A stretch of DNA of 64,000 nt from Hydrogenophaga pseudoflava NBRC 102511 (GCF_001592285.1 NZ_BCWQ01000006.1:62001-126000); one strand, 5' to 3'; shown: positions 51,537 through 61,308, numbered from the stretch's first letter. A program made the numbers and translations. Notes: a model not told the origin generated them from the sequence alone.

Positions 51537-53812
51537 CAGCGACGCCCCTTCCGCGTCTTGCCCGCCCCACCGCGCGCAGAACCTCTGGCCTCCTTGTTGC
51601 GCCCGCCTCCTTTGGCGGTTGCGCCCTTGCCGGGCCCCGTGGATTCCCGGGGAGTTGCCTTGCCCTGCGCCCGCTCCTCACGCTCACGCAGACGCCGTCC
51701 CCCGCCTTGATCCGGCGCCCCCTCTCCGCCAGTCTTGTCGCGCATGGCCCGCAGCATGGCATCGTCGTTGCCCGACACAAGCCGGAAGTCAATGCGACGC
51801 CCGTCCAAGTCGACCCGGCTCACCTGAACCTGCACCCTGGACCCCAACGCGTACCGGATGCCTGTTCGCTCCCCGCGGAGCTCCTGCCGCGCCTCGTCGA
51901 ACCGGAAGTACTCTCCGCCCAGTTCGGTGATGTGCACCAGCCCTTCCACATACATCGCATCGAGCGTCACGAACAGTCCGAAGCTGGTGACTGAGGTCAC
52001 GACGCCACCGAACTCCTCGCCCAGGTGCTCGCGCATGTACTTGCACTTGAGCCACGCCTCCACATCACGACTGGCTTCATCGGCACGTCGCTCGTTGGCG
52101 CTGCAGTGCAAGCCGGCCGCCTGCCAGGCCAGCAGATCGGCCGAAGGCTTCTTCACCGCCTCTCCAGCCACGGGCGGGCGGGCCCGGCTGGCCAGGCGCT
52201 TGCTCAGTTTGGCGTGCGCTTCCCCAGGCGTTGGCAAGGCGGGCAACTGGTACTTCTGCTTGGTCAGGATGGCCTTGATGACCCTGTGAACCAGCAGATC
52301 GGGGTAGCGCCGGATCGGACTGGTGAAGTGGGTGTAGGCATCGAACGCGAGACCAAAATGCCCCTGATTCATCGGCGTATAGATCGCCTGCGACATGGAG
52401 CGCAGCAGCATGCTGTGGATCTGCTGGGCCTCCGGCCGATCCTTGGTCGCCTCGGCGATCTGCTGGAACTCGGACGGGTGGGGGTTGTCGCTGATGGACT
52501 GCGAAACACCCATGGCTTTGAGGTAGTTGCGCAAGGTCTCCTGCTTCTCCGGCGTCGGCCCTTCGTGCACACGGAACAGGCCTGCGTGTTTGCTCTGACC
52601 AATGAAATCGGCAGAGCACACGTTGGCCGCCAGCATGGCTTCTTCAATCAGCTTGTGGGCGTCGTTGCGGGTGCGCGGCACGATCTTCTCGATGCGGCCG
52701 GATTCATCGCACACGATCTGCGTTTCCACCGTCTCGAAGTCGACCGCCCCCCGCTTGTTGCGGGCCGCGACCAGCGCCCGGTACACGTCGTGCAGATTCA
52801 GCAGGTGCGGAACCAGTGCCTTGCGGTTCTGAGCCTCAGGGCCCCGCGTGTTCTGCAGGACCGCAGCCACCTCGGTGTAGGTGAAGCGCGCATGGCTGTG
52901 CATCACCGCCGGATAGAACTGGTAGGCATGCACCTCACCCTTGGCATTGACCAGCATGTCACAGACCATGCACAGGCGATCCACATCCGGGTTCAGAGAG
53001 CACAGTCCGTTGGAAAGCTTCTCTGGCAGCATCGGGATCACGCGACGAGGGAAATAGACCGAAGTGGCCCGGTCGTACGCGTCCACGTCGATCGGCGCGC
53101 CGGTCTTCACATAGTGACTCACATCGGCAATGGCCACCAGCAGACGCCAACCCTTGCCCCGCCCCACCTTGGCTGGCTCGCAGTACACCGCGTCGTCAAA
53201 GTCCCGCGCATCTTCTCCGTCGATGGTCACCAGGGCCACGTCGCGCAGATCGACCCGATGCTTCAGGTCGGCCGGCCGGACTTTGTCGGGCAATGCCCGG
53301 GCCTCGGCAAGTGCCGAATCCGAAAACTCGTGCGGCACACCGTACTTGCGCACCGCGATCTCGATCTCCATCCCGGGATCATCGATCTCGCCAAGCACCT
53401 CCTTGACACGGCCGACAGGCTGCCCATACAGCGCTGGAGGCTCGGTCAGTTCGACCACCACCACCTGGCCGGTCTTGGCCGATCCAGTGGCCCCCTTGGG
53501 AATCAGGACGTCCTGGCCATAGCGCTTGTCCTCAGGGGCGACGAGCCACACGCCACTCTCTTGCAGCAGTCGACCGATGATGGGGGCAGCAGGGCGCTCA
53601 ATGATCTCGGTCACCCGCCCTTCGGGCCTGCCCTTGCGATCCAGCCGCACGATGCGGGCCTTCACCCGGTCCTTGTGCAGCACCGCTCTCATTTCGTTGG
53701 AAGGAAGATAGATGTCGGGCTGTCCGTCATCACGGATCACAAAGCCGTGTCCGTCGCGATGACCGGAGACGACACCTTCGAATTCGGCCAGAAGATTGTT
53801 TTTTTCGTTCAA
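51536..53812 (-). CDS. rnr: Ribonuclease R (lacking the N-terminal HTH region)
   Basis: This 3'-5' exoribonuclease has cold-shock OB domains from residue 10 (VVSGHRDGHGFVIRDDG), the RNB catalytic domain with acidic residues in DGEDARDFDDAV, an S1 domain (GVVTSVTSFGLFVTLDA) and a basic Gly/Lys/Arg tail. The 758-residue length is short because the HTH domain seen at the N terminus of many RNase R proteins is absent. The start is a TTG with no ribosome site, and no ATG exists upstream before the in-frame stop at 53843. The next 50 bases belong to a tRNA promoter. Confidence 0.93.
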   Translation of the reverse strand: MNEKNNLLAEFEGVVSGHRDGHGFVIRDDGQPDIYLPSNEMRAVLHKDRVKARIVRLDRKGRPEGRVTEIIERPAAPIIGRLLQESGVWLVAPEDKRYGQDVLIPKGATGSAKTGQVVVVELTEPPALYGQPVGRVKEVLGEIDDPGMEIEIAVRKYGVPHEFSDSALAEARALPDKVRPADLKHRVDLRDVALVTIDGEDARDFDDAVYCEPAKVGRGKGWRLLVAIADVSHYVKTGAPIDVDAYDRATSVYFPRRVIPMLPEKLSNGLCSLNPDVDRLCMVCDMLVNAKGEVHAYQFYPAVMHSHARFTYTEVAAVLQNTRGPEAQNRKALVPHLLNLHDVYRALVAARNKRGAVDFETVETQIVCDESGRIEKIVPRTRNDAHKLIEEAMLAANVCSADFIGQSKHAGLFRVHEGPTPEKQETLRNYLKAMGVSQSISDNPHPSEFQQIAEATKDRPEAQQIHSMLLRSMSQAIYTPMNQGHFGLAFDAYTHFTSPIRRYPDLLVHRVIKAILTKQKYQLPALPTPGEAHAKLSKRLASRARPPVAGEAVKKPSADLLAWQAAGLHCSANERRADEASRDVEAWLKCKYMREHLGEEFGGVVTSVTSFGLFVTLDAMYVEGLVHITELGGEYFRFDEARQELRGERTGIRYALGSRVQVQVSRVDLDGRRIDFRLVSGNDDAMLRAMRDKTGGEGAPDQGGGRRLREREERAQGKATPRESTGPGKGATAKGGGRNKEARGSARGGAGKTRKGRR

Positions 53813-53837
53813 GATTATGAGTTCTGTTTTTTTACTG

Positions 53838-53844
53838 TTATACT
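53838..53844. promoter_or_regulatory. Overlapping divergent -10 elements for tRNA-Leu and rnr
   Basis: TATACT on the plus strand (53839-53844), 18 nt before the tRNA, and TATAAC on the minus strand (53843-53838), about 26 nt before the rnr TTG, share the same bases. No convincing -35 is seen for either. Confidence 0.4.
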
Positions 53845-53861
53845 AGTTGTCTTCCTGAGAT

Positions 53862-53946
<85 letters not shown>

Positions 53947-53951
53947 ATCAT

Positions 53952-53984
53952 AAGGGCTTGCAAACGAAGAGTTTGCAAGCCCTT
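53952..53984 (+). terminator. Terminator of tRNA-Leu copy 1
   Basis: Perfect 14-bp arms (AAGGGCTTGCAAAC and complement) with a 5-nt loop, followed by a T-rich run. The same arms recur exactly 200 bp downstream after copy 2. Confidence 0.92.
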
Positions 53985-54039
53985 TTCTTTTTTTATCTGG
54001 ACCGCAAACAGCGCAGCCAAAACGCGCTGAGCCGCAGGC

Positions 54040-54045
54040 TATAAT
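54040..54045 (+). promoter_or_regulatory. -10 element of tRNA-Leu copy 2
   Basis: TATAAT, 16 nt before the mature tRNA. The promoter sequence differs from that of copy 1, although the 11 bases adjoining the tRNA are identical. Confidence 0.5.
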
Positions 54046-54061
54046 GCGAGCTTCCTGAGAT

Positions 54062-54146
<85 letters not shown>

Positions 54147-54151
54147 AACAC

Positions 54152-54184
54152 AAGGGCTTGCAAACAATTCGTTTGCAAGCCCTT
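54152..54184 (+). terminator. Terminator of tRNA-Leu copy 2
   Basis: The same 14-bp arms as after copy 1, with loop AATTC and a shorter T run. It lies 13 nt from the convergent rimO stop. Confidence 0.9.
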
Positions 54185-54197
54185 TCTGTTTGCTGCA

Positions 54198-55583
54198 TCA
54201 AATCGGCTGAGCCACGAGGTCGTGACCGTCCGCTGCAACGATGCGCGCGCGAGTGAACTCCCCCACCTTGAGCGTCTTGCTGATCTTCTCTGGTGGCAGC
54301 AGTCGCACCACGCCATCGATCTCCGGCGCATCCGCGTAACTGCGGCCAACACCCCCCTTCTTACCCAGGCCGGGCGCCGAATCCACCAGCACCTGCATGG
54401 TCGAGCCCACGCGGGAGCGCAGTTTGTCAGCGGACACCGCCTCCGCGACCTCCATGAAGCGCGCGCGGCGCTCTTCCCGCACCGCATCCGCGACAGGATC
54501 AGTCAGTGCGTTGGCTGCGGCCCCCTCCACCGGCGAGTACGCAAAGCAACCCGCACGATCAATGCGCGCTTCGGCCAAGAAATCGAGCAGATGCTGAAAC
54601 TCAGCCTCCGTCTCTCCGGGAAATCCTGCGATGAAGGTGCTGCGCACCACGATCTCAGGGCAGATCTCGCGCCAGCGGGCAATGCGTTCCAGATTTCTTT
54701 CCCCACTGGCGGGGCGCTTCATCCGCTTGAGCACATCGGGATGGCTGTGCTGCAGTGGCACATCCAGATACGGCAGGATCAGACCCTCGGCCATCAGCGG
54801 AATCACGTCGTCCACGTGGGGGTATGGGTACACGTAGTGCAGACGCACCCATGCGCCAAATCCTCTTGCCAACTCACCAAGCGTGCGAACCAGATCGAGC
54901 ATCTTGGTTTTCACTGGCTTGCCATCCCAGAAACCAGTCCGGTATTGCACATCGACACCATAGGCCGATGTGTCCTGGCTGACCACCAACAGCTCCTTGA
55001 CTCCGGCCTCAAACAACTTGCGCGCTTCTGTCAGCACATCACCCACCGGGCGACTGACCAGATCACCTCGCATAGACGGAATGATGCAGAAGGTGCAGCG
55101 GTGGTTGCAGCCCTCGCTGATCTTCAGGTAGGCGTAATGGCGCGGAGTGAGCTTGATGCCCTGGGGTGGCACCAAGTCAACAAAAGGATCGTGCGGCTTG
55201 GGAAGGTGCCTGTGCACTGCCTCCATCACCTCATGGGTGGCGTGAGGGCCGGTCACCGCCAGCACGCTCGGGTGCATCTGCTGCACCAGGTTACCACCGC
55301 CATCGCCCTCGCGCGCGCCAAGGCAGCCGGTGACGATCACCTTGCCGTTCTCGGCCAAAGCCTCCCCGATGGTGTCCAGGCTCTCCTTGACAGCGTCATC
55401 AATGAAGCCACAGGTGTTGACGATGACGATGTCGGCACCTGCAAAGGTCTTGGATGTCTGGTAACCCTCGGCGCTCAGTTGCGTGAGGATCAGTTCGGAG
55501 TCCGTGAGGGCCTTGGGGCAACCCAGACTCACAAACCCTACTTTGGGCGCCGTGGCGCTGGTGGAAACAGGGGATTCACTCAT
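54198..55583 (-). CDS. rimO: Ribosomal protein S12 methylthiotransferase
   Basis: RimO adds a methylthio group to an Asp of S12 using radical SAM chemistry. The 461-residue protein has the N-terminal cluster cysteines Cys22, Cys58 and Cys87, the radical SAM triad Cys159, Cys163 and Cys166 (CNHRCTFC), and a C-terminal TRAM domain ([17 protein letters not shown] and onward). The sequence [11 protein letters not shown] supports RimO rather than MiaB. Confidence 0.97.
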   Translation of the reverse strand: MSESPVSTSATAPKVGFVSLGCPKALTDSELILTQLSAEGYQTSKTFAGADIVIVNTCGFIDDAVKESLDTIGEALAENGKVIVTGCLGAREGDGGGNLVQQMHPSVLAVTGPHATHEVMEAVHRHLPKPHDPFVDLVPPQGIKLTPRHYAYLKISEGCNHRCTFCIIPSMRGDLVSRPVGDVLTEARKLFEAGVKELLVVSQDTSAYGVDVQYRTGFWDGKPVKTKMLDLVRTLGELARGFGAWVRLHYVYPYPHVDDVIPLMAEGLILPYLDVPLQHSHPDVLKRMKRPASGERNLERIARWREICPEIVVRSTFIAGFPGETEAEFQHLLDFLAEARIDRAGCFAYSPVEGAAANALTDPVADAVREERRARFMEVAEAVSADKLRSRVGSTMQVLVDSAPGLGKKGGVGRSYADAPEIDGVVRLLPPEKISKTLKVGEFTRARIVAADGHDLVAQPI

Positions 55584-55613
55584 CCCCAGATTGTCTCAGA
55601 CCGGCCGACCGGG

Positions 55614-56156
55614 TCAGCGCTTGAGGCCAAAAGCGGCCAGCATCTGCTCGCTGTTCTTCTGCATCTGCTCCTGCATCTGCGTGAACGCGCTGCGAGACTG
55701 CTCCAGATACGTTCCCATCATGCCCTGCATCATGGGAGACTGGACATTCATAAACTGCTTCCAGACCTCTGGATTCAGCCCCTTGGACTGTTCTGCCATC
55801 TTGGCCTGCAAATCCATGAATATCTGGACGTTCTTTTCCAGATAAGCCCCCATGAAGTCCTGCATCGCGTGACCGTAAAAACGGATGATGTTGGCCAGCA
55901 CCTGCTCGGTGAAGATCGGTACGCCTGCCGTCTCCTCTTCCAGAATGATCTGCAGCAGGATGCTGCGGGTCAGGTCCTCGTTGGTCTTGGCGTCCCGCAC
56001 CACGAAACGCTCGTTGTCCATCACAAGAGATTTGACCTCGGCCAGTGTGATGTACGACGACGTATCGGTGTCGTAAAGGCGCCGGTTGGGATATTTCTTG
56101 ATGACCCGCACGGCATCCGGGGAGGAGCCTTGGGCATCGGCCTTGCTTTTTTGCAC
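55614..56156 (-). CDS. phaR: Polyhydroxyalkanoate synthesis repressor
   Basis: PhaR represses phasin genes and senses polyhydroxybutyrate granules. The 180-residue protein has the DNA-binding N terminus (VIKKYPNRRLYDTDTSSYI) and a PHB accumulation regulatory domain, followed by a Met/Gln-rich tail (MQEQMQKNSEQML). I chose a GTG with AAGG 8 nt upstream because it gives the usual length; the open frame extends far upstream through tRNA-Val, which is not credible. With the 3-hydroxybutyrate dehydrogenase gene it points to a PHB-storing organism. Confidence 0.93.
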   Translation of the reverse strand: MQKSKADAQGSSPDAVRVIKKYPNRRLYDTDTSSYITLAEVKSLVMDNERFVVRDAKTNEDLTRSILLQIILEEETAGVPIFTEQVLANIIRFYGHAMQDFMGAYLEKNVQIFMDLQAKMAEQSKGLNPEVWKQFMNVQSPMMQGMMGTYLEQSRSAFTQMQEQMQKNSEQMLAAFGLKR

Positions 56157-56307
56157 TACAGGACCTTCACGTGAAGACGGAGAGCCCCCCGCGTTGTGGA
56201 GGCTGCTGTTGCGCCGGATTCTAGGAAGTCTCCCCAAGGCTGCCAAATGGGTTTTCCCTGTGCGCATCGCAGATGATGCCATGGCGCCAGGCTGCCGCAC
56301 AAAGAAA

Positions 56308-56334
56308 AAGGGCCTGACGCAATGTCGGGCCCTT
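56308..56334 (-). terminator. Terminator of tRNA-Val
   Basis: On the minus strand, 11-bp arms (AAGGGCCCGAC with one G-U pair) and a 5-nt loop are followed by CTTTTTCTTT. It starts 18 nt after the tRNA. Confidence 0.88.
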
Positions 56335-56351
56335 GTCGTTTCGGAGATGTT

Positions 56352-56427
56352 TGGTAGGCGCGATTGGACTCGAACCAACGACCCCCACCATGTCAAGGTG
56401 GTGCTCTAACCAGCTGAGCTACGCGCC
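56352..56427 (-). tRNA. tRNA-Val (GAC)
   Basis: This 76-nt tRNA has acceptor stem GGCGCGT/TCGCGCC and an encoded CCA. The anticodon loop TTGACAT between CCACC and GGTGG gives GAC, and the T loop is GGTTCGAGTCC. It reads GUC and GUU. A terminator follows it. Confidence 0.97.
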
Positions 56428-56489
56428 TGCAAACTGTCCGAAGCCTCGCAGTATAGCAGCGAATTCTACGTTTTGTCCAAACCCGCAAA

Positions 56490-58775
56490 TCATTTGCGCC
56501 GGACCATGCGCACACCTGCCACGTCCCCGACCACCGACATCGCACGGGACACCTGCCTCGCATCGGTGACCTCGATGGTGAAGGTCATCCACGCAATGCC
56601 CTTGACCGATTGCGTCTGCACCCCGATGACGTTCATCTTCTCGCGTGCAAACACATCGGAAATGTCCCTCAGCAACCCCTGCCGGTCAATCGCCTCCACG
56701 GCAACGTCCACCGGGTACACCGCAGAAGCCCCTTCCCGCCCGCCAGAGACAGCGCCACCCCATTGCACGTCGATCACCCGATCAGGACTAGTTCGCTGCA
56801 GATGGGCAAAGTCGCTGCAATCGCTGCGATGGATGCTCACCCCCTTGCCACGGGTCACGAACCCCCGGATATCGTCGGGCGGCGCCGGCTTGCAGCATTT
56901 GGCCAACTGCGTCATCAGCGAGTCGACACCGACCACTAGCACGCCCCCGCTGGGGGTCGAGCGCACGGGACGCGGCTTTTTCAACCACGGTGGAATGTCC
57001 TCAACAACAGGCTGATCTCCCTGCCGCAGAAGCACTTCCAGCGTGCGAAGCGACAGTTCGTCCTTACCCACCTGTTCGAACAGCGCCTGTGCCGAGGGAA
57101 GACCCGCCGAGCTGGCCAGATCCTCGAACCTCAGCGCCGTGCGCCCCTCTCGCTGCAGGAGACGCTCCACCGCCTCACGCCCCCGGGCAACGGTCTCTTC
57201 CATCGCCAGTTGATTGAACCATGCCCGGACCTTGCTCTTGGCACGGTGGCCAACCAGGTAGCCCAGCTCAGGGTTGAGCCAGTCGCGCGAAGGGCCGCCT
57301 TCCTTGGCGGCGATGATCTCGACGGTCTGGCCATTCTGCAGCGCCGTGTTCAGCGGAACCATGACGCCGTCCACCCGGGCCCCTCTGCAGCGATGCCCCA
57401 GGTTCGTGTGCACCGAATAGGCGAAGTCAACGGGCGTGGCGCCCTGCGACAGCTCCACGATGGCGGCATCCGGCGTCAGGACATAGATGCGGTCGTCGAA
57501 CAGGCCCGGTGACGCCCCGCTGAGGTCACGCTCCCAGGCCAGCAGTTGTCGAAGCACCGCAATCTTGGCGTCGTACTCGGAACTGGCCGACACGCCCGCA
57601 TAGCCTTTGGTGCCCGCCTCCTTGTAGGCCCAGTGAGCGGCCACCCCGTGTTCCGCGTGGTCGTGCATGGCCTGGGACCGGATCTGGATCTCGAATGCCC
57701 TGCCCTGCGCGTCGCGCACCACCGTGTGCAAGGACTGGTAACCATTGGCCTTGGGCTTGGCGATGTAGTCGTCGAACTCTTCCGCAACAGGCGTGAACTG
57801 CGAGTGCACAAGCGCCAACACCGCGTAGCAGTCATCGGTTGAAGGCACCACGACCCGCAGCGCCCGGATGTCGAACACCTGGTCAAAGTCCAGCGACTTG
57901 CCACGCATCTTCTTGACGATGCTGTAGATGTGCTTGGGCCGTCCCTGGACCGACGCCTGGATGCCCTGCCCTTGCAGGTCCGTCTCAAGCTGCAACCGCA
58001 CCTGCTCGATGTGAACCTCGCGCTCTGCCCGCTTTTCATCCAACAGACGGGCGACATCTTTGTACGTCTGTGGCTCAAGAAAACGGAAGGCCAGATCTTC
58101 CATCTCCCACTTGATCTGCCAGATGCCCAGCCGGTTGGCCAGTGGAGCGAAAACATGAAGCGACTCGCTGGCCAAGGCCAGACCAGGGTCGCCCTTGCAT
58201 GCCGCGAAATAGCGCAGCGTCTGCAGGCGCGATGCCAGCCGCAGCATCACCACCCGCAGGTCACGGGAAAACGCCAGCAGCATCTTGCGGACGTTCTCGG
58301 TCTGGCTGGCCGCCAGTTCGGACACGGGCACCTTGCCCGGTGACGCCACTGGCAGGGCCGCCTCTTGCGCGGCCAGACGCTCTCCTGTCTTCCGGTTCTG
58401 CACCTCGGCCGACTTGATGCGCGCCTGCCGCTGCAGTTGCACCAGCTTGGTCGTCTCAAGAGCGAGTGCCGCGAAGTTCTCGCCGAACGCTTTGGCAATC
58501 ACCTCCTGTGGCCTGTTGAGGTACTGACAGGCGTACACCAGATAGGCCGCAGCCTGCATCGCCTCCGACCCACCGATGTCGCGCAGCACCGTGGCGACCG
58601 CGTCGGCGTGCGAGAGGATGTTCTCGCCAGTGTCCAGTTGTTCGCTGGCCAGCAAGGGCTCTGCAAAGGCACGTGCACGTGCCAAAGCCTGGGCCTGCCG
58701 TGGCAAGAAGCTGTCCGAGGTGGCGGCCACGATGGCCGACGTCGGCGGTGGAGGGACAGAAGTCGAATACTGCAT
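56490..58775 (-). CDS. relA: GTP pyrophosphokinase RelA (synthetase type)
   Basis: RelA makes (p)ppGpp on stalled ribosomes. The 761-residue protein has an N-terminal HD-like region in which the metal-binding His-Asp motif is absent (SHADAVATVLRDIGG instead), so hydrolysis is unlikely. The synthetase domain shows DFDQVFDIRALRVVV and NGYQSLHTVV; a TGS domain (DDRIYVLTPDAAIVELSQGA) and a C-terminal ACT domain follow. The start at MQYSTS was chosen because the longer frame overlaps the upstream hydrolase gene. Confidence 0.95.
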   Translation of the reverse strand: MQYSTSVPPPPTSAIVAATSDSFLPRQAQALARARAFAEPLLASEQLDTGENILSHADAVATVLRDIGGSEAMQAAAYLVYACQYLNRPQEVIAKAFGENFAALALETTKLVQLQRQARIKSAEVQNRKTGERLAAQEAALPVASPGKVPVSELAASQTENVRKMLLAFSRDLRVVMLRLASRLQTLRYFAACKGDPGLALASESLHVFAPLANRLGIWQIKWEMEDLAFRFLEPQTYKDVARLLDEKRAEREVHIEQVRLQLETDLQGQGIQASVQGRPKHIYSIVKKMRGKSLDFDQVFDIRALRVVVPSTDDCYAVLALVHSQFTPVAEEFDDYIAKPKANGYQSLHTVVRDAQGRAFEIQIRSQAMHDHAEHGVAAHWAYKEAGTKGYAGVSASSEYDAKIAVLRQLLAWERDLSGASPGLFDDRIYVLTPDAAIVELSQGATPVDFAYSVHTNLGHRCRGARVDGVMVPLNTALQNGQTVEIIAAKEGGPSRDWLNPELGYLVGHRAKSKVRAWFNQLAMEETVARGREAVERLLQREGRTALRFEDLASSAGLPSAQALFEQVGKDELSLRTLEVLLRQGDQPVVEDIPPWLKKPRPVRSTPSGGVLVVGVDSLMTQLAKCCKPAPPDDIRGFVTRGKGVSIHRSDCSDFAHLQRTSPDRVIDVQWGGAVSGGREGASAVYPVDVAVEAIDRQGLLRDISDVFAREKMNVIGVQTQSVKGIAWMTFTIEVTDARQVSRAMSVVGDVAGVRMVRRK

Positions 58776-58788
58776 GGAAAAGGTTCGC

Positions 58789-59721
58789 TCAGGCCTGTTC
58801 CAGGAAGCCGACCACCGCCGCCACCTGGTCTGGCACCACCAGGGTCGGCGCATGTCCAACACCCTGAAACTCGACGCAACGCGCGCGGGGTCCTCTTTCA
58901 GACATGGCCTTCGCCGTCTCGCGCGTCAGGAGGTCGGAATCGGCGCCCCGCAGCAGCAGGGTGGGGGCCGAAATGGCGTCATACAGCGCCCACAGGGCAG
59001 CCTCCCCGTCGGCCACCACTTGGCGACCGACAGATTCATCCATGTCTGTCAGCGCCCGGATCGGAACGGCCAGCGCAGGGTCGTAGTGCAGCCACCAGCG
59101 CCCCTCCCGCTCGCGCAGCATGGGACGGGACAGTGCCATCCACTGCTGCTGGCAGTGAGGTCCAAATCCGGTGGAGATCGACCACAGATAGTCCGCAGCC
59201 TCCTGCTCGCTGGCAAAGGAGGGGTTGAGTCCCAGATAGGTTCCGATGCGCCGCAAGGCTTCCCATTGGAGCACCGGACCGACATCGTTGAGCACCAGCC
59301 TGCGGAAGCCCATGGCAGGCTGGGCCGCCAGGGCCATGCCGATCAGCCCCCCCATGCTGGTGCCGATCCAGTCGATCTGAAGCATGGGGTTTTCGGAACG
59401 CAGCCTGGCAATGAGGCTGCCCACATCCGCTGCGTAGGTTCCCACCTGATAGGTCATCGGGTCGGCAAGCCAGTCGCTGAATCCGCGACCGGCAACGTCC
59501 ACGGCGATGACGCGCGCCTGCGCGGTCAGGGCGGACGCCAGCACATCGAAGTCACGACCCTGACGGGACAGCCCATGCACACACACCACGACGCGGTGGG
59601 CATCGGCACCATGTTGCGGCATCCAGTCCCAGTACGCCAGCCGGCGCTGCTGGCCGCTGTTGGCGACAGGCCCGGGAACATCGACGAACCGCAGCTCTGG
59701 CATCTGGCTGGAACCGCTCAT
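58789..59721 (-). CDS. Alpha/beta-fold hydrolase upstream of relA
   Basis: The 310-residue protein has the fold-1 pattern: VVVCVHGLSRQGRDFD, nucleophile Ser in GTSMGGLIG, an Asp in LRGADSDLL and the catalytic His in GVGHAPTL. The substrate is unknown. The ATG has GGAG 8 nt upstream. It ends 13 nt before relA on the same strand, so it is probably co-transcribed with it, and is divergent from the 3-hydroxybutyrate dehydrogenase gene. Confidence 0.87.
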   Translation of the reverse strand: MSGSSQMPELRFVDVPGPVANSGQQRRLAYWDWMPQHGADAHRVVVCVHGLSRQGRDFDVLASALTAQARVIAVDVAGRGFSDWLADPMTYQVGTYAADVGSLIARLRSENPMLQIDWIGTSMGGLIGMALAAQPAMGFRRLVLNDVGPVLQWEALRRIGTYLGLNPSFASEQEAADYLWSISTGFGPHCQQQWMALSRPMLREREGRWWLHYDPALAVPIRALTDMDESVGRQVVADGEAALWALYDAISAPTLLLRGADSDLLTRETAKAMSERGPRARCVEFQGVGHAPTLVVPDQVAAVVGFLEQA

Positions 59722-59787
59722 TCCTCGGACTCCGTGATAATGGTTTGCATGTTGTTCAACCGATCGTAATGGAACTGGAGATCCCTC

Positions 59788-60558
59788 ATGCTTGCCAACA
59801 AAACCGCCCTTGTCACCGGCTCGACCAGCGGCATTGGACTGGGCATCGCCAAGGCGCTGGCTCGACAGGGTGCGAACATTGTTCTCAATGGTTTCGGTGA
59901 CTCTGAAGGCCCGCAGGCAGAGATCGCAGCCCTGGGTGTGCAGGTGGCCTACCACGGCGCGGACATGAGCAAGCCGGCCGAGATTGAAGACATGATGAAG
60001 TTCGCGGCCAGCCGCTTTGGCCAGGTCGACATCCTGGTGAACAACGCCGGCATCCAGCATGTGGCGCGCGTGGAGGACTTCCCGGTCGAGCGCTGGGATG
60101 CGGTGATCGCCATCAATCTCTCCAGTGCGTTCCACGCCACCCGCCTGGCGCTGCCCGCCATGCGCGCAGCGAACTGGGGACGCATCATCAATGTGGCCTC
60201 GGTCCACGGTCTGGTCGCGTCTGCGGAGAAGTCGGCCTACGTTGCGGCCAAGCATGGGGTGGTCGGCCTGACCAAAGTGACCGCCCTTGAAAACGCGACC
60301 ACCGGCGTGACCTGCAACGCAATCTGTCCTGGCTGGGTGCTGACACCGCTGGTGCAGAAACAGGTGGATGCCAAGGCTGCGGCACTTGGCCTTACCAACG
60401 AGGACGCCAAGAAGCAGTTGCTGGGCGAGAAGGAGCCATCGATGCAGTTCACCACCCCCGAGGAGTTGGGCGAACTGGCGGTGTTTTTCTGCTCACCAGC
60501 CGGCGCCAACGTGCGTGGCGTGGCCTGGAACATGGACGGTGGCTGGGTGGCGCAATGA
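59788..60558 (+). CDS. 3-hydroxybutyrate dehydrogenase
   Basis: This short-chain dehydrogenase of 256 residues interconverts 3-hydroxybutyrate and acetoacetate with NAD, a step of PHB use. It shows the cofactor motif TGSTSGIGLG, NNAGIQH, and the catalytic Ser, Tyr and Lys in NVASVHG and SAYVAAKHG. The Gln of IQH and the C-terminal GGWVAQ are typical of this enzyme. The ATG has GGAG 8 nt upstream. Confidence 0.94.
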   Translation: MLANKTALVTGSTSGIGLGIAKALARQGANIVLNGFGDSEGPQAEIAALGVQVAYHGADMSKPAEIEDMMKFAASRFGQVDILVNNAGIQHVARVEDFPVERWDAVIAINLSSAFHATRLALPAMRAANWGRIINVASVHGLVASAEKSAYVAAKHGVVGLTKVTALENATTGVTCNAICPGWVLTPLVQKQVDAKAAALGLTNEDAKKQLLGEKEPSMQFTTPEELGELAVFFCSPAGANVRGVAWNMDGGWVAQ

Positions 60559-60561
60559 ACC

Positions 60562-61302
60562 TCAGCGCAGCTGGACCGAGCCCGACACCGAGACCGTGAC
60601 CAGGCTCTTGCCCGCCTCGACAGGAATGGAAGCGTCGGCAGGCGCCTGGGCCACCGACGCGGCTCGCATCCGGTACATCGGTCGCTCGCCCTGGTCAGCG
60701 GGGCTGACCGACACCTCCCGCAGGGTGTAACCCTCGAAGCCGAAGGCCTTGGCCACCTCGACTGCCTTGGCCTTGAAACGCTCAATGGCCGATGCCTGAA
60801 CCTCGGACTCGAGCTTTTGTTGCGCTTCGCGGGACAGCGAGAAGGCCACGTTGCCGACGCCCATGGAAGTGATCTTCCCCGCGGTGGTGCTGATGCGGAC
60901 AAAGTCCCGCCCCTCCAGCACCAGCTCCGCCGATCCCTGCCAGCCCACGATACGTCCGTTGCTGCCATGGCGCGGATACACACCAAACGATCCTGTTTTC
61001 ACCTCCAGTTGCTGAGCAGAGGCCTGTGGCTTGGCAACCGCCAGAGCGGCATCAACCGCTTGTCGCAACTGGCTCTGCACTGCAGCAGCATCACTGCCAT
61101 CGCGCGAGGTGCTCAGGGTCATCGTGACCCAGTCCTGAGGCACTTCAAGCTGTGCGCTGGCAGACACCACCACCACATTGACCGGAGCGACTGCAGGCAA
61201 AGGTTGGGCAAAAGCAGCACCAGCACCCAGAAACCCTGAAAAAACCAAGGCGAGCACGCCCGCCTGGTGACACGACGATGCCACCCGCAGATATTTGTTC
61301 AT
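60562..61302 (-). CDS. Periplasmic SIMPL-domain (DUF541) protein
   Basis: The 246-residue protein has a signal peptide ending near GAAFAQ and a SIMPL domain (VVVVSASAQLEVPQDWVTMTL, later ERFKAKAVEVAKAFGFEGYTL). The family includes oxidative-stress-related YggE, but the molecular role is not established. It ends 3 nt from the convergent dehydrogenase gene and begins 6 nt after a small exported protein gene. Confidence 0.88.
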   Translation of the reverse strand: MNKYLRVASSCHQAGVLALVFSGFLGAGAAFAQPLPAVAPVNVVVVSASAQLEVPQDWVTMTLSTSRDGSDAAAVQSQLRQAVDAALAVAKPQASAQQLEVKTGSFGVYPRHGSNGRIVGWQGSAELVLEGRDFVRISTTAGKITSMGVGNVAFSLSREAQQKLESEVQASAIERFKAKAVEVAKAFGFEGYTLREVSVSPADQGERPMYRMRAASVAQAPADASIPVEAGKSLVTVSVSGSVQLR

Positions 61303-61308
61303 AGCCGG

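Noticed and set aside
55614..56396. 260-residue version of PhaR
   Set aside because: It would translate through tRNA-Val and its terminator.
58789..60255. 488-residue version of the hydrolase upstream of relA
   Set aside because: The extension runs antisense through the 3-hydroxybutyrate dehydrogenase gene; an ATG with a ribosome site at 59721 gives a normal family length.
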